Assembly (NCBI RefSeq): GCF_001577835.2
Contig: NC_029520.1
Location: forward strand, 51,891,483 to 51,955,482
Source of the DNA: Coturnix japonica
Lineage: Eukaryota > Chordata > Aves > Galliformes > Phasianidae
Length of the DNA: 64,000 bases
Direction of reading: 5' to 3'
Within the stretch, counting starts at the first letter, position 1. Every line of letters begins with the position of its first letter. A model generated the notes under the pieces. It was not told the DNA's origin, did not search any database, and was given only the letters and a program-made list of their open reading frames with translations. Made by a program: the position numbers and the translations under genes. This document shows, one piece after another, positions 11,902 to 23,843 of this stretch.

Positions 11902-12490
11902 ATCAGCAGAGTGGTGGCCAGCAGGGACAGGGAGGTGATTGTCCATCTGACCATCCAGGTCTGGGGTCCCCAAAACAGGAAAGACAGGGAGCTCTTGGAG
12001 AGGGTCCAGAGGAGGCCACAAAGATGCTCAGAGGGATGGAGCACCTTCCCTACAAAGGCAGGCTGAGGGAGCTGGGCATGTTCAGCATGATTCTTCTGCT
12101 GCTAAGAGAAGGCTGCAGTGTGACCTCATTGCAGCCTTCCACTACCTAAAAGGAGCCTACAAACAGGAGGAGAGTCAACTTTTTGAAAGGGTAGATAACA
12201 GCAAGACAAGGGGACATGGTTTTAAATTGAAGGAGAGAAGATTGAGGTTGGATGTCAGGGGAAGTTCTTTACTGTGAGAGCGGTGAGGTGCTGGAACAGC
12301 TGCCCAGAGAGGCTGTGGATGCCCCGTCCATCCCTGGAGGTGTTCAAGGCCAGGTTGGATGGGGCCCTGGGCAGCCTGGGCTGGTATCAATGTGGAGGTT
12401 GGTGGCCCTGCCTGTGGTGGGAGGTTGGAGCTTCGTGATCCTTGAGGTCCCTTCCAACCCAAGCCATTGTATGATTCTGTCATTCTGTGA
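11902..12490 (+). mobile_element. CR1 LINE, longest copy in the window, group a
   Basis: About 590 bases of ORF2 3' end plus 3' region. Visible blocks in order: 'gtggccagcagggacaggga', 'ccaggtctggggtcccc', 'gagggtccagaggaggccac', 'tgacctcattgcagcc', 'acaaggggacatgg', then 'ctgtggatgccccgtcc' and a tail of imperfect octamers. Compared with the family as I know it, about 45 bases are missing between the 'gattgtcc' block and 'ccaggtctgg'. A short foreign-looking stretch sits near 12090 (TGATTCTTCTGCTGCTAAG). No reading frame is open throughout, so it is a dead LINE fragment. Confidence 0.95.
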
Positions 12491-13840
12491 TAAGCATGAG
12501 CACACACAGTTTTAGCAGTATGAGTGCTTGTGGAATTGTCCTTATTGAATGCTGGTGTGCTCTAAGGTTCAAGGTCTGCTGCTTCTGCTCTGCCCCTATG
12601 TGGTAAGCATGGACGAGGGCACATCCTGCACACTGCCAACGTGCTCCAGGGCCTGGCAGCCTCGGCTGGGACTGTTGGTGGCATCATCCTGAAGGCAGGT
12701 GGTGATGGACAGGTTGGCACACAGAGCTGCTTTTGTGATTTGTGTCACTGAGCTGTGCTACTTTGGGAAAAATAATATATCATACTATACTCCCAGAGGG
12801 CTCCTATCCTTTTGTACATCCCCTGGTAATAGGTGATAAAATTCTTCTGGTCTTCAGTGCCCTTACTGCTTTGACAGTGTTGTTACTTCTGCTACATAAA
12901 TGCATATGTTTAAATATAGATATATTTATCAAGCAAATCTTTAAACAGTGAGAAGTAAAATCAGCAGGATTTATCTCAGAATGATGCCCAGAATACATTT
13001 ATTGAAGAGCTGATTGTTCCTGCACTCTAATCTACAACAGTGAATGAGGTCCACATTCACCAGCACTGTGTATTGGTAGTTCATGGCTGTCCAGTAATTC
13101 AGTTCACTTAGGGGTTTATTCGTGATATATAAAGTTAAATATATGGTTAAATCCCAATGAACTGGTGTCCGACTTTGAAGTGAGAGAGACCTTACTCCAT
13201 AAATAATGTAATGCTAGTGAAATAAAACACAAGTTTTGTCTCTTTTTACTCATGCTAAATGAGTATGGCTGTGAATATGGCTTCAACATCAGAATCTGAA
13301 AAGGAATTTGATGGTTAGCAGCTGAAAAATAGCCGGAAAAACCTGACCATTTTCAGCAATCCTCTGAAGATCAGTAAAATCCTGAATAGGCTTATAAACA
13401 AAATAAAAGCAGAATTAATAGCTTCCAGTTTCCTATACATCTGCGGTTTTTTTCACAAGTTTAGCCATTCATAATTATCATTTTGTACGAGATACCCATG
13501 GCAGCACAAATCCCGGGGTTCCCGTGTTTATCCCTTCTATTTCTTCCTTTACCAGGACACTTTTTCACCTCATTCAGTCGTTTATACAATGACCACATTC
13601 TCTGGCATGGGGTTACTAGAACAAACAGCCCATGATTTCTTTCTATTCATTTCTCATACTGCATTGTTTCCTCTCAGTCTGCCTACTTCAGAAATCATAG
13701 AGCTTGAAGATCTCCTTCCCTTCCTATCCTCCAAGTATTTTTTACCTCTGTAAGAGATTTTTGCAAACTAGAGGGAAGAATACAGTGGGAAAATCATGCA
13801 TAAATAGCTTTTTCTACCTAAATGTAAAACAATTATATTC
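12491..13840. other. Unique spacer with a small GC-richer patch
   Basis: 12590-12730 is noticeably richer in GC and contains several CAGG/CTGG words. It has no open frame with good context. The rest is AT-rich with nothing recognised. Confidence 0.5.
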
Positions 13841-14341
13841 TCGCTGCCTTCTCTTCTCCAGGCTGCCCCACCTCTCTCAGTCTATCCTTGTAGGAGAGGT
13901 GTTCCATCCCTGGCACCATTTTTGTGACCATCCTTTGGATGCACTCCAACAGCTCCATGTCTCTCCTGTACTGAGGACTCCCCATCTGGATGCAGTGCTC
14001 CAGGTGAGGTCTCACAGCACAGAGCAGAGGGGCAGGATCACCTCCCTCACCCTGCTGGCTATGCTGCTTTGGACACAGCCCAGGCTGTGGTTGGCTTTCT
14101 GGGCTATCATCCACCAGAACCCCCAGTCCTTCTCAGCAGAGCTGCTCTCCAGGAGTTCTTTGCCCAGTCTATACACATCTGGAATTGCCCTGACACAAGG
14201 GCAACACTTTGAACGTGGCCTTATTGAACCTCATTAGGTTCACCTGAGTCCACTTCTCAGTGCCATCCAGGCCCCTTTGAATAGCATCCATTCCTTCTGC
14301 CACATCAGCCTCACCACTCAGCTTGGTGCCATCTGCACACA
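13841..14341 (-). mobile_element. CR1-type LINE internal fragment without 3' tail
   Basis: On the minus strand this reads as the CR1 ORF2 3' portion: 'tggagcactgcatccagatg', 'ctggagagcagctctgctga', 'aggttcaataaggccacgtt'. The plus strand shows the reversed blocks in order from 'ctccaggctgccccacctc' to 'ctcagcttggtgccatctg'. About 500 bases. Because the canonical octamer tail is missing at the left end, it is truncated there. A 177-codon plus frame at 13704-14237 crosses it antisense and is an artefact. Confidence 0.85.
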
Positions 14342-14345
14342 TTCC

Positions 14346-14362
14346 TGTGTGTGTGTGTGTGT
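14346..14362 (+). repeat. (TG)8 microsatellite
   Basis: Eight and a half uninterrupted TG units directly beyond the LINE fragment edge. Confidence 0.9.
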
Positions 14363-15530
14363 TCTTACAACTACAACATAGAGCAGCCTCAGTCCTATTC
14401 TGCATTCCCCCTATGCAGCCCTTGCTGAACAGTTGTGGGAGCTTCAGGTTTCAAGAGCCACACCAAGCTGACAATATCCCACCACACACTGGGAAATATT
14501 ACACGTTTCCAAGGAGTTTTAATTCTTTATTCCCTGACACAGATACAGATAAGAATTTTGCTTTTCTTGTGTTTGTTTTCTAGTCAATCTGAATGATTTT
14601 TTTCCCCTCTGCTCTTGTGGTGGTTGAATAAGAGAGAAGATTAATACCAAAAAGAAAATGAGATTGCTTCTGTTTCCAGTTCTGTGCCTTATTTATATTA
14701 ATAATTGAATACATCTAAGATTACTTTTATTGAGGAAACAATAAATGTTTAATAAGTGAATGAGCAATCTGTCATAAAAGTAAGTGCCATTTAGAAGGCT
14801 TTTGGGGTGGAGGGAGGTTGTTTTTGCTTTAAATCATCATAGGGTTGTTTTACTACCATTGCCATGTCATTAACACTGCACATTATTCCACAGCGGGATG
14901 AGGTAACTAGAAAGATAGAATGAGATTTTAGTAGCAACAATATGCAGTATCATAAAATACTCAGATGGTGCTTGGTGCTCAGATGGAGCTTGGAGGCTGA
15001 CGTACAGTAATAAAGCTTATTCCAGGCTGCAGACACTCCAGCCATAGCAGGTGGATGGGAGGCTCAACCCCACCTGATTTTTAGGCCTGAATTAAGCAGA
15101 CGTTTGTTGTCAGAGCATCCCACGAAAAGCTTGAGACCTTGATTCGATGCAACAGTAACAGTGGTTAACAATCAAAGAGGTGAGGAAAGCATCAGTATCT
15201 GGCTGAGGTCAAGGCAGGCGTTGGAGTTCAGAACCAACATAACTGTCATTGAACAAAAGGATGAGCTGCAGCCAAACAAGCAAGCAAAATAAATTAAGAG
15301 CACATTAGCAGTGTAAAGGAATCAGAAACACGCAGATAAGAGGTAAGCAAACATATTCGTGTTAAGTCCCTTGCTAATGCCTTTGAATACATTCTAGAAG
15401 GATTTGTGCTGAAGGTTTATACAAATATAAAGAGAATATGTGCACTTCAAACAAAACATTAGTAAGAAACAGATTTAGAAGGAAGAGAATGTGGTTGCCA
15501 TTAACTCACCCCTCCAGTTAATGAAGTGCC
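14363..15530. other. Unique AT-rich spacer
   Basis: No repeat or gene recognised. Between 14945 and 15000 there is a short local echo (AGATGGTGCTTGG / AGATGGAGCTTGG). Confidence 0.55.
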
Positions 15531-15731
15531 ATAGAATTATAGAAAGGCTTTATTTGGAAGGGACCTCAAAGATCATCCAGATCCAACCTCCTGCCATTGG
15601 CAGGGCTGCATCCCACCAGATCAGACTGCCCAGGAATCCATCAAGCCTGACCTTAAACGCCTCCAAGGATGGGCATCCACAGCTTGTTTGGGCAGCCTGT
15701 GCCAGAGCCTCACTGCCCTCTGCGTGAAGTC
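15531..15731 (-). mobile_element. CR1 LINE 3' fragment, group d
   Basis: The 3' end lies at the left ('atagaattatagaaaggctt'). The copy then runs through 'ggaagggacctcaaagatcatc', 'ctgccattggcagggctgc' and 'gggcagcctgtgccag' to its truncated 5' edge. It abuts the oppositely oriented copy that starts at 15737. Confidence 0.93.
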
Positions 15732-15736
15732 ATTTT

Positions 15737-15796
15737 GATTGGACTTGATGATCCTGAAGGTCTTTTCCAACCTGAGCAATTCTATGATTCTATGAA
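15737..15796 (+). mobile_element. CR1 LINE terminal 60 bases, group c
   Basis: 'gattggacttgatgatcc', 'aaggtcttttccaacctg' and the terminal ATTCTATGATTCTATGA are clear. It lies 5' edge to 5' edge with the minus-strand copy, only five bases apart. Confidence 0.9.
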
Positions 15797-18239
15797 GAGC
15801 TGGAAGTGTCCAGTCCAGGTCAAGTAAAGGACCCACACCATAGGATTCAGTCATCGTAGTCACTAATGTGCAGACTTCCACGCAGACTATGCAACACACA
15901 AACCCACTTCTGGCACTGCTGGGATTGGGCTTTGCTCAGTGTGTAGTTTGGGAAGGGTGAGATTTGAAGCACTTCTGCCCTGATGAAAGCGTTTTGTGCT
16001 ACTCATTTCCATAAGGCCAAAAGAGTAGAGAGGTTGAGGTCCAGCATCCCCTGGCAGCTTACACCATTGCAGAGCTGGCATCTTGTGGTCAGGAATGAAG
16101 ACGTGTGGTGTCCAGAACAGCCTTACATGGGGTCAGCATCTTGTGCCACTAAAAACACTTGGCACATGCTTTAAAAACCTTTTCTGACTTTACCCTGGGC
16201 AAGCAAGTAAAATGTTTGCTAAGAGCTAATAACTCGGGAAATTGTTGCCTAGGGTTGGATAGCTTAGAAAGCCAGCAATGTCCCAGCTAGAGAGAAAAGG
16301 ATAAGAGCAGTGATTACAATAAAACAGAAACTTCTCCCTGCTGTGGCCCCTCACTGAAGTGCTGAAAGGAATCAGGTCATAGAGCCATTTGCTTTGTGCC
16401 ATCAGGGGAATGTGAGCCCATCAGGAGGGGACCTGCTGTGAGCTTTCGTGGCAGACATCAGAAGGTTTCCTTCCTTTGCACTTCTGTTAAAAGTTCTGTT
16501 TTCGTTCTCCTACAAAAAGATCTCTCTTATTATTCCCAGGTCGGAAAATGGGCTCAGAGATTTTGAAGGGCTGGTTCACCCTCCAGCTTTCCTAGATCTT
16601 CTTGAGTGCAGTGGTCTAGGAATGACCTCCGGGAGGCAACAAGGCAGCATTCTGGAGGGCAAGCTTCTGATCACTAAGCTTAAATTCATTCTGTGGGGGC
16701 CTCTAGCTCCCAGGAGGCAGAGAATAAGGTAGTAAGCTTTTGTGCTAGTGCTGTTGGTGTTCTGATTTGCTGAGGAATCACTAAAACAGAAACTTTAGGA
16801 GTGAAAAATGTGCTTACTCCATATTTAAAGTGACTGCTGCAGCTGACTGCAGATCAATACTTGCAGCAGTTCCTTCTTGATCTGATCCAAAGTACGCCAT
16901 CATCAGTTGGAAGTAGCCTCACTTCTGGCTTGGAAAGAATGTTCCGACCTGCAGTACAGTTTCTACATCATATTCAAGTCAAAGTCTGCTGCTACAGTGG
17001 GAATTCAACCATCATTTAAAAGCCCATCTTTGCACACACTTTCTTGGATGTGCCTTGGATCCTCAATGCTAATGTCGGCTTAGATCTGCTTGGGAGAGCT
17101 GAAATTTGTGACAGATGCTTCCTGATGCTACGAGCATAGCCCACATATGCTACTCCACGGGGACTTCTCCAATATTCTTTCATCACTTATGTCAGGTTCC
17201 AGATTTAACTACCAGTGCAGTGTTTTTAATGGATCCCATAAATATGATTTCACGGCTATCAAATGTTGCTATTGGTTTCTACAGCTTTGGAAAGTAGTAC
17301 AAGAATGTTATGAAGATGATAAATCTGGAAATCTGCTGAACCATCTAAAAATGCTGGAAAATATAACAAGGAGTGATATATGCATAAGAATTCACTACCC
17401 AGGACAGATGCAAGCTCCGCTGGTGGCTCTTCTTATTACTGGATACTATGGGAGCCACATAGAATATCTGAGTCTGGAAGAGAAAGGGGGATTTTACTGC
17501 AAGATCCCTCCTTCCACCCTGTTCCTCTTCCCCAAGGTACTTCATTTTAGTCATCCTCATATGCTGCACTGATAGAACAGCAAAATGGAAGGACCCAAAC
17601 CTTTACCCTCAAAGTCCTGAACAACTTTTTTGGGATAAATAGTATGTGGGTAAACAGTGAGAATGAGATATAACATGAAATTGTAAGAAACCACCATTTT
17701 AATGATGCTTCATACGTCTTTTTGAAAAAGAAATTAATTCTTTATTTGTTAGACCACTGAAACAACTGGCTCCTATCATCACCCCTATGGAAAAGCCATT
17801 AAAGGACCAAAACTGGTTACAGATTTTGGCAAGCCTGTCTCAGCTTCATGCTTTGACAGACGGCAGCCTCTTGCTGTTGTGTGAGACACACGGGTATCCC
17901 CACTGACTTATACATCACTATATCACTGATTTTCACACCTTTTGTGTTTTCCTCTCCAACCACTGACCCTGATTCCCTTTAGAGAAGGGATGTTGAGCTA
18001 CAGATTGAATTCAGAGAAAATCCCTCCTGGTTCTAAGATACCAAAGCAGCTCCTGCCTGTCCTTGTTTGCTCACAGAGCTCATTTATGCTGTTGGAGGAC
18101 TGAACTACTGTCTCAAACCTCATCTGAAGAGTTCTTTGTAGTCTAAGATTACACACCTTTCAAGGATTCGTGTTTCATAAATTATTTTCTACCACTGATC
18201 TTCACTGTATTTTCTGCCAGCATCCATGATATTCCGAAC
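15797..18239. other. Unique spacer
   Basis: No recognised repeat. The plus frame 17147-17572 is open for 141 codons. Its product has no recognised domain and the region lacks a CDS-like neighbourhood, so I treat it as chance. Confidence 0.5.
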
Positions 18240-18375
18240 GTGGAGTCGTCATCCCTGGAGGTATTCAAGAAACATGTAGAGGCGTAGGGATATGGGTTAG
18301 TGAGCATGGTGTTGGTGGGTTGATGATGACTAGATGATCTTAGAGGTACTTTCTAACCATAGCAATTCTGCGATG
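18240..18375 (+). mobile_element. CR1 LINE 3' fragment, group c, diverged
   Basis: 'catccctggaggtattcaag', 'gggttagtgagcatggtg', 'gactagatgatcttagagg' and a decayed tail (ATTCTGCGATGCTC) follow in family order. Confidence 0.85.
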
Positions 18376-18990
18376 CTCAGTGACCCAGAAGGCACCTGGT
18401 CAGAGTGGTTGTGGAATCAAATACTTGCAAATGCTTTGATATTTGCACTTGGTTTCTGTAGAGACATTATAAAAAGGTATATTGTGCTGGAGGTCTGCCT
18501 GCATAAGGGTGACAACTTAACAGTGGGTGAAACCTAGAAAGGAAAGTAGGAAATGGGTTTAAAAAAAGATAATAAATTGAGACAAAAGTCATGAGAAGGT
18601 GGAAGCACAGTTTGTGGTGGGAGGAGATAGCAAATGTACATAATTAAGACAGGCTGGAAATGTCTTTCAATGCAATAACTCTTAGTCTACAAGGGGCTGG
18701 TCTTGTTTTAGGGTAGAAGGCTTTGCTGGATGGTCTGCTTATATCTCTTCTGGCTCTATTTTCTACAGTTCTGTGAATGCAGCCCGCAAATGATGAAGTT
18801 TCACCTATTCCTACTTCCATGGTAAGCATGTTATATATGAAGAGGAAAATACAGTAAAGCGCTGCTTGAATGTAATGCTCTGACCCACAGTGTCTTTTTC
18901 CATAAGCTGTAGTAAAAACCTGTAATAACTAATAAAAATTAGTTACTAGAGAGGAAACTAGAGAGGCTTCAGTGGATCATAATGCCTGAT
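18376..18990. other. Unique spacer
   Basis: AT-rich, nothing recognised. Confidence 0.55.
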
Positions 18991-19072
18991 CATTCTTTCA
19001 GAGAAGAAATACTTCCTAATATCTAACCTGCACCTCTCTTTGAATGACTTAAAGCCTTTACCTCTTGTCCTC
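18991..19072 (-). mobile_element. CR1 LINE internal scrap
   Basis: On the plus strand 'ttcagagaagaaatacttcc', 'taatatctaacctgcacctc' and 'cctcttgtcct' are the reverse of the CR1 ORF2 C-terminal region. The 3' tail is absent, so only the middle of the element is left. Confidence 0.65.
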
Positions 19073-19397
19073 CACCAGAGCTAGAGCAGATATGGAAGAA
19101 CTGGGAAGGATGAGATTCAGCACTTCCCATGATTACAATGATCTAGTTTGGAAGGTACCATAATGTTACATACACCCCTGAAACCTGTACAGCTTCTGTT
19201 TACTCAGAGACATTTAACTGAACAAATATGTCAAGACACATAAGTGGAAACTCCGACATGAGTTGTCATAGATGAGTCCCAGAAGAGGCTGCTGTGACCA
19301 ATATTTGCTCCTAGGGAATATCCCATGCAATTCCATTTCTCCCTTCTGGAAAAAAAGGATCACGTGGGTTCTCCACCACTTATTTACAGCCCAAAGG
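19073..19397. other. Unique spacer
   Basis: Nothing recognised in these 325 bases. Confidence 0.5.
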
Positions 19398-19676
19398 TCA
19401 TAGAATCATAGAATGACCTTGACTGAAAAGGCCCACAATGCTCATCCAGTCCCAACCCCCTGCTATGTGCAGGGTCACCAACCAGCAGCCCAGGCTGCCC
19501 AGAGCCACATCCAGCCTGGCCTTGAATGCCTGCAGGGATGGGGCATCCACAGCCTCCTTGGGCAACCTGTTCCAGTGCGTCACCACCCTCTGGGTGAAAA
19601 ACTTCCTCCTAAGATCCAACCTAAATCTCCTCTGTCTCAGTTTCAAACCATTCCCCCTTGTCCTATTACTATCCAA
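19398..19676 (-). mobile_element. CR1 LINE 3' fragment with ORF2 C-terminal remnant, group b
   Basis: Well preserved. The 3' octamers are at the left ('catagaatcatagaatgacc') and the 5' edge is near the 'gtcctattac' block. The minus strand is open for about 100 codons and encodes the conserved CR1 ORF2 C-terminal tail, including [18 protein letters not shown]. This is a small piece of the reverse-transcriptase polyprotein, with no catalytic part. Confidence 0.96.
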
Positions 19677-21209
19677 GGTGTGGCCTTTTCTTGCATCTAG
19701 CTGAGACACAGAATTTCAGTGGCTGCAATGAACAAGAGGAGAGATTTGTTTATCTCGTCAGTCTATTTGGCAAATAGGTTTGTAGCTGATTGTACACGGC
19801 AAACAATCAATTGTTGTATAATTAGTTACATTTTGCACCACTGGCATTAAAGTTCACCGGGTCTGAACTTCTTCTCCGTCTTTCCCTGTTCATTAGAGCT
19901 TCATTCACATTCCTCACAGAACAGCTTAGTTTGCTTTTTACTTTTAATTAAAAAGGCAAACTTTTGGCATCTGCATGCACTGAAAATGCAAACAGTTCTT
20001 AATTAAAGTGAAATATAGTGCCAAAAATAAGCATAATTACTTGGGCAGCCCAGCGGTTAATAACATACTTCAGTCTGTGTATACAAAACCACAAGAATTT
20101 GCAAAAAAAAGAGCAGAGTTTAGTAAAAGGAACAAAATAGCCACAACAAATCAGTTCTGTACAGTTTTAAAACCTTTATTTCCCTCATTACAATTATTCC
20201 TCTGGGAATCATATCCATTCTCTTCCAGTATTACAGTAAAATCTTGATAGTGTGTCTTCACATTCAGTGCTCCTAATAATCATGCAACAGCATATTTATC
20301 ATTGCTTATTCATTCACATCTAATAGAGAACTTGGATGCTGACTGTATTAGAGTGCTATATTACATTGCATTACAGCAATAATTATGTCTGTAATTTCAG
20401 CTGTAGTTGATGGATCCAAGTTGCAAAACTGAGATCCAGGAACTGAATTTCCAAAGCCCTTGGTAGATGGAGCCAGGGCTTCACTTGTTGCTGCAATTTA
20501 AACATCTCCTTTACATGTTAAAGACTGATCTGAACTTGGTTATCAAAAGGCTTTGGATAATCGCTCAGCTCCTTAAATAGCAAAATCCTGATGGGAAATA
20601 CATTATCTATGAGCCTCTAAATATGCAATTTCATTTCTAGGATCTTCCATCTCCAAACTCAAATACAACACTAAAGAATCTGAGATTTTTCAAATGCTGT
20701 TAAGCAAATATTCCCCTTTCTGGTAAAGAATTCAGGATCCCGTGCAGTAGAGACCCATTTCTTCAGAGTAAAATTATGAGAAACTCCACATCCTTTGCAC
20801 GTGCTCATTCCTCCATATTATGTCTTTTTAGGGGTATTTGGTGATTAGAAGTTTTTACTTGATTGCTATCCAGTGTACAGGAACACAGCTCAGTAAAGTT
20901 AAACAGGATTAATCCAAACCTGGAAAAGACTCTGTTTCAAAGAGTTATAATTCTTTCTGTAAGCCCTGATTTCAGAACCCAGGCTGCTCTCAGCTGGGCT
21001 TCCAAAGAGACTTCAAGGATCGCTGGACACTTAATGCTTTCCCAGGGTTTACTCCCAGATACCTACTCCCTGTTGTGGGTCTCGATGTTCAGATGGGTGT
21101 CCCACCAATGTCTCTGTACAGGGATTCATTATGAGGTCAATGTTCTCCAGATACCCTCAGTGCAGTTTGCACAGTACTCACTGCCATAATCCCTTGTTCT
21201 TGTCTCTGA
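19677..21209. other. Unique AT-rich spacer
   Basis: No repeat recognised. 19740-19860 has several TAAT/ATTA and CAAT words and looks like the AT-rich non-coding DNA often conserved near developmental genes. I cannot test conservation. Confidence 0.5.
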
Positions 21210-21304
21210 GCAGCCTGGTCTGATGGTTGGTGACCCTGCACACAGCAGGGGGCTTGAAACTGGATGATCTTTGAGGTCCTTTCCAACCCAGGCCATTCTA
21301 TGAT
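21210..21304 (+). mobile_element. CR1 LINE 3' tail, group b
   Basis: 'ctgcacacagcagggggctt', 'gaaactggatgatctttgag' and 'ccaggccattctatgat'. Only 95 bases, with the tail cut to one octamer. Confidence 0.93.
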
Positions 21305-22851
21305 AATCTAATATCTACTAAAGATGATGGAATGGCTCATCCTGAGAATTAGAACCAGGCTCTCAAATATCCCACGACACTGAAAAATCTTCCCTGTTAC
21401 CATCTTTCTTTCCCATAGATGTGAAACCAAATGAAGTACATAAAATATTCCAGTGGGGAAGAGCATACTTCTCCCAGATGATGCAGTTTGCATCCATCCT
21501 CATCCACACATTGCTTGCCTAAATCCCACTGGCCCAAAATAAACCAATTTGCTACTGGGTTCTGTGCTTCAGGAGTAGTGATGGCAGCAGAATCGCGTTT
21601 GAAATCCTGTGGTATATTTGGTCACTTTTGGCCAAGGGAAGTGCTGGGGTCACTAACCCTGGAGTGTTTGAGAGCCATGAAGATGTGACACTGTGAGATC
21701 AACGCAGCAGCAATTAATTATTTAATTGATAAGGACACAAAGGTCATAACCATGGCTTTCAAAAGCAGTTTACTAATTCTTCTGGTGCTGAAGGAAGCAA
21801 AATAGAACAAGTAAATGTAACCCGCAGAGTTGTGCTTATCCCCCACTTTTAAAGCCCATGGCTCTGCAGCTGACTATAGTCTGCTTATTTTAAAGCAAAT
21901 AGGAAAGAACAGTAAAGGTCCCTGCATGAATATTGCCACTTGGCAGCTTGGAAAGTAGGAAAAAAATGTACAAGGACAAACTAAGCACCTCTGTCTGGCA
22001 CAGAAGAAATAACATTCCAGGGGAACGTTTAAAATATACTTTGCAATTCCACTGCTATGCAGTGTTTAGCTAAGCCTCTTACTACAAGCACTTCAGCATT
22101 ATGGGAGGCTGGTTTACAATTTAGCAGAACACAGAAATTGTCATCACCCCCAGTAAAAACGCAAGGTAAAATAACAACCTAAACATATCTTACTGCTTAG
22201 CATAAGACAACCTGAGACATAAAAGGCCTCTCTAGCAGCACTACCTTCTCAGCTTTTAAAGGAGCCTCTAAAAATGCAATAAAGTATTTCAGATGGGAGA
22301 CAGATTAAAATTATCAGCAGCCCAGACACTCCAGTCCTGTAGTATATCTCAACAGGGATATTGTTAAGTTTTTTGAGTATCTCCCTTTGGATGAGTGGCG
22401 TTTTCATTAGAGGGTCTGGAAACGCCTATTATTTCCTCTACTCTGAAACTCCTGCAGCTGTAAGAGAAACTGCAGTTTGGGCTTAGCAGTGACAATACCT
22501 CTCCGTCATCTTTCCTTTCCTTTCTCAATTACATTTTTCCCTTGGACCTAGGGAGAGGGCATGCAACTCTGAGTGCTCCCATTAATTTCTCCATTGCGTC
22601 GGTCAGCAGCTCCAGCACATCGCGTTGCTCCTCGGGGCTCGCAGGCAGAGCAGCAAATCTGCTGATGGATGCACCTGCCTAATGCAGGCTGATAAATCTC
22701 CTGTCCTTCCACGTGTGCTGGCCTGGCCTGGGCAAATGCTCTGTCCAAAGGCTGTTATCAGATGCAAGCACACAGCAAGCAGGAAGAGAAAGAGAAAAAT
22801 CAGCATTGCCAAAGGGACTGGAACCAGGAGAAGGTGCTGCAAAAAGAGGTA
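21305..22851. other. Unique spacer with one possible LINE scrap
   Basis: Apart from the fragment at 21620-21700, nothing is recognised. 22540-22850 is a little richer in GC and CpG, with overlapping open frames on both strands that look like chance. Confidence 0.5.
21620..21700 (+). mobile_element. Possible CR1 LINE scrap, group c
   Basis: 'gccaagggaagtgctggggt', 'ctggagtgtttgagagccatg' and 'gatgtgacactgtg' follow the group c order seen at 6385-6450. The 3' tail is missing. The match is partial. Confidence 0.5.
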
Positions 22852-23040
22852 GAATCATAGAGTCACACAATTACCAAGATTGGGGAAGACCTCTAACATC
22901 ATCCAGTCTAACCATCCACCTATCACCATTTGCCCACTAAACCATGTCCATCAGTGCTGCATCTAAACAGTTCTTGAGCACCACCAAAGAAGGGACCTTC
23001 AGGGTCCTGGACAAGTCACCCCTGGTGTCGATCTGCCTGC
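22852..23040 (-). mobile_element. CR1 LINE 3' fragment, group c
   Basis: Begins 'agaatcatagagtcacacaa' and continues 'gaagacctctaacatcatcc', 'ccactaaaccatgtccatca', then a diverged 5' part with 'agggtcctggacaag'. Truncated at the right. Confidence 0.9.
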
Positions 23041-23843
23041 ATGTTCTCTGTTGTGCTCCCATACCATAAGAGTCATGCTCAGCAATATAAGCCCAGCGGT
23101 GAATGGAAAGTCAGATTCTGTTTCTTCTTAGGGAAAAATCACAAAATGGTGGCTCGCTCACAATGCAGCTCTAATGCAACAACCAAACTCTGGCCCTTAG
23201 CCCTTCGAAAACGCAAAGATCTTAGCAAGATCATTGCCAGCCCTTGCTACTGCTGCTGTAATGCAGAGCTGCAAGGACTTTAATGTCTGTCTCAAATGTT
23301 GAAACTCTATGGATCGAATGAATAGTGCCAAAAGGGATGTGTCACTTCTCATTGCTATTAATCAAAGGCTTCTTCTCACTTAGCATGTCGCTAAAATCTA
23401 CTCTGATATCTATCTCACTCTTGAAAATTTCTTCTTTCATTAATTACACTGTTAGCCTAGGGAGGAGTGCAGCTCCTAAGATTTTCACCATCTGACAGGT
23501 CTGCGAGGCTCCTTCTGTAGTCAGTGGAGGAATACCACAGATCACCCAAAAGCCAGCAAGACACAGCAGGAATTACAAAAAGAAAAAAAGAAAAAAAAGC
23601 CAAAAGTCTTTTTTGTCCAACCCATGGCTCCTTCTCACGATCCTTCTGAATGAGTGAAGTCAAAGCTTCAGATCCAGAGTGCAGACAGAATTTTCTCACC
23701 ATGACTGTGCATCCAAATCCTCCTTAAAATGTCAGCCTTCAAGGTACTTCTCTTTCATTTTCCACTTTAGTAAATATTGCAAAAGCCTTCACTGGGTCAT
23801 TTTTGTGACTAGTCCTTGCCATTTGCTACTTTGTAAGACATTC
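23041..23843. other. Unique spacer
   Basis: Contains only an A-rich tract at 23577-23599. No gene recognised. Confidence 0.55.
23577..23599. repeat. A-rich (AAAAAG)n tract
   Basis: A5GA7GA8G with no recognisable retroposed body on either side. Confidence 0.75.

Noticed and set aside
13704-14237. 177-codon plus-strand frame, the longest in the window
   Set aside because: Most of it reads antisense through a minus-strand LINE fragment. The remainder has no recognised domain.
13836-14341. Unknown family for the 500-base LINE piece
   Set aside because: Order and wording of blocks (such as 'ctggagagcagctctgctga') fit the known avian CR1 3' region, so a new family is not needed.
14346-14362. Regularly spaced repeats suggesting a CRISPR array
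   Set aside because: Simple TG repeat. No direct-repeat/spacer pattern occurs anywhere in the window, and the DNA is vertebrate.
17147-17572. 141-codon plus frame
   Set aside because: No recognised family, no exon or promoter context, and other frames overlap it. Consistent with the tail of chance frames in 64 kb.
22540-22850. CpG-containing patch as a promoter
   Set aside because: Only a modest rise in CpG with no TATA, initiator context or downstream exon recognised.
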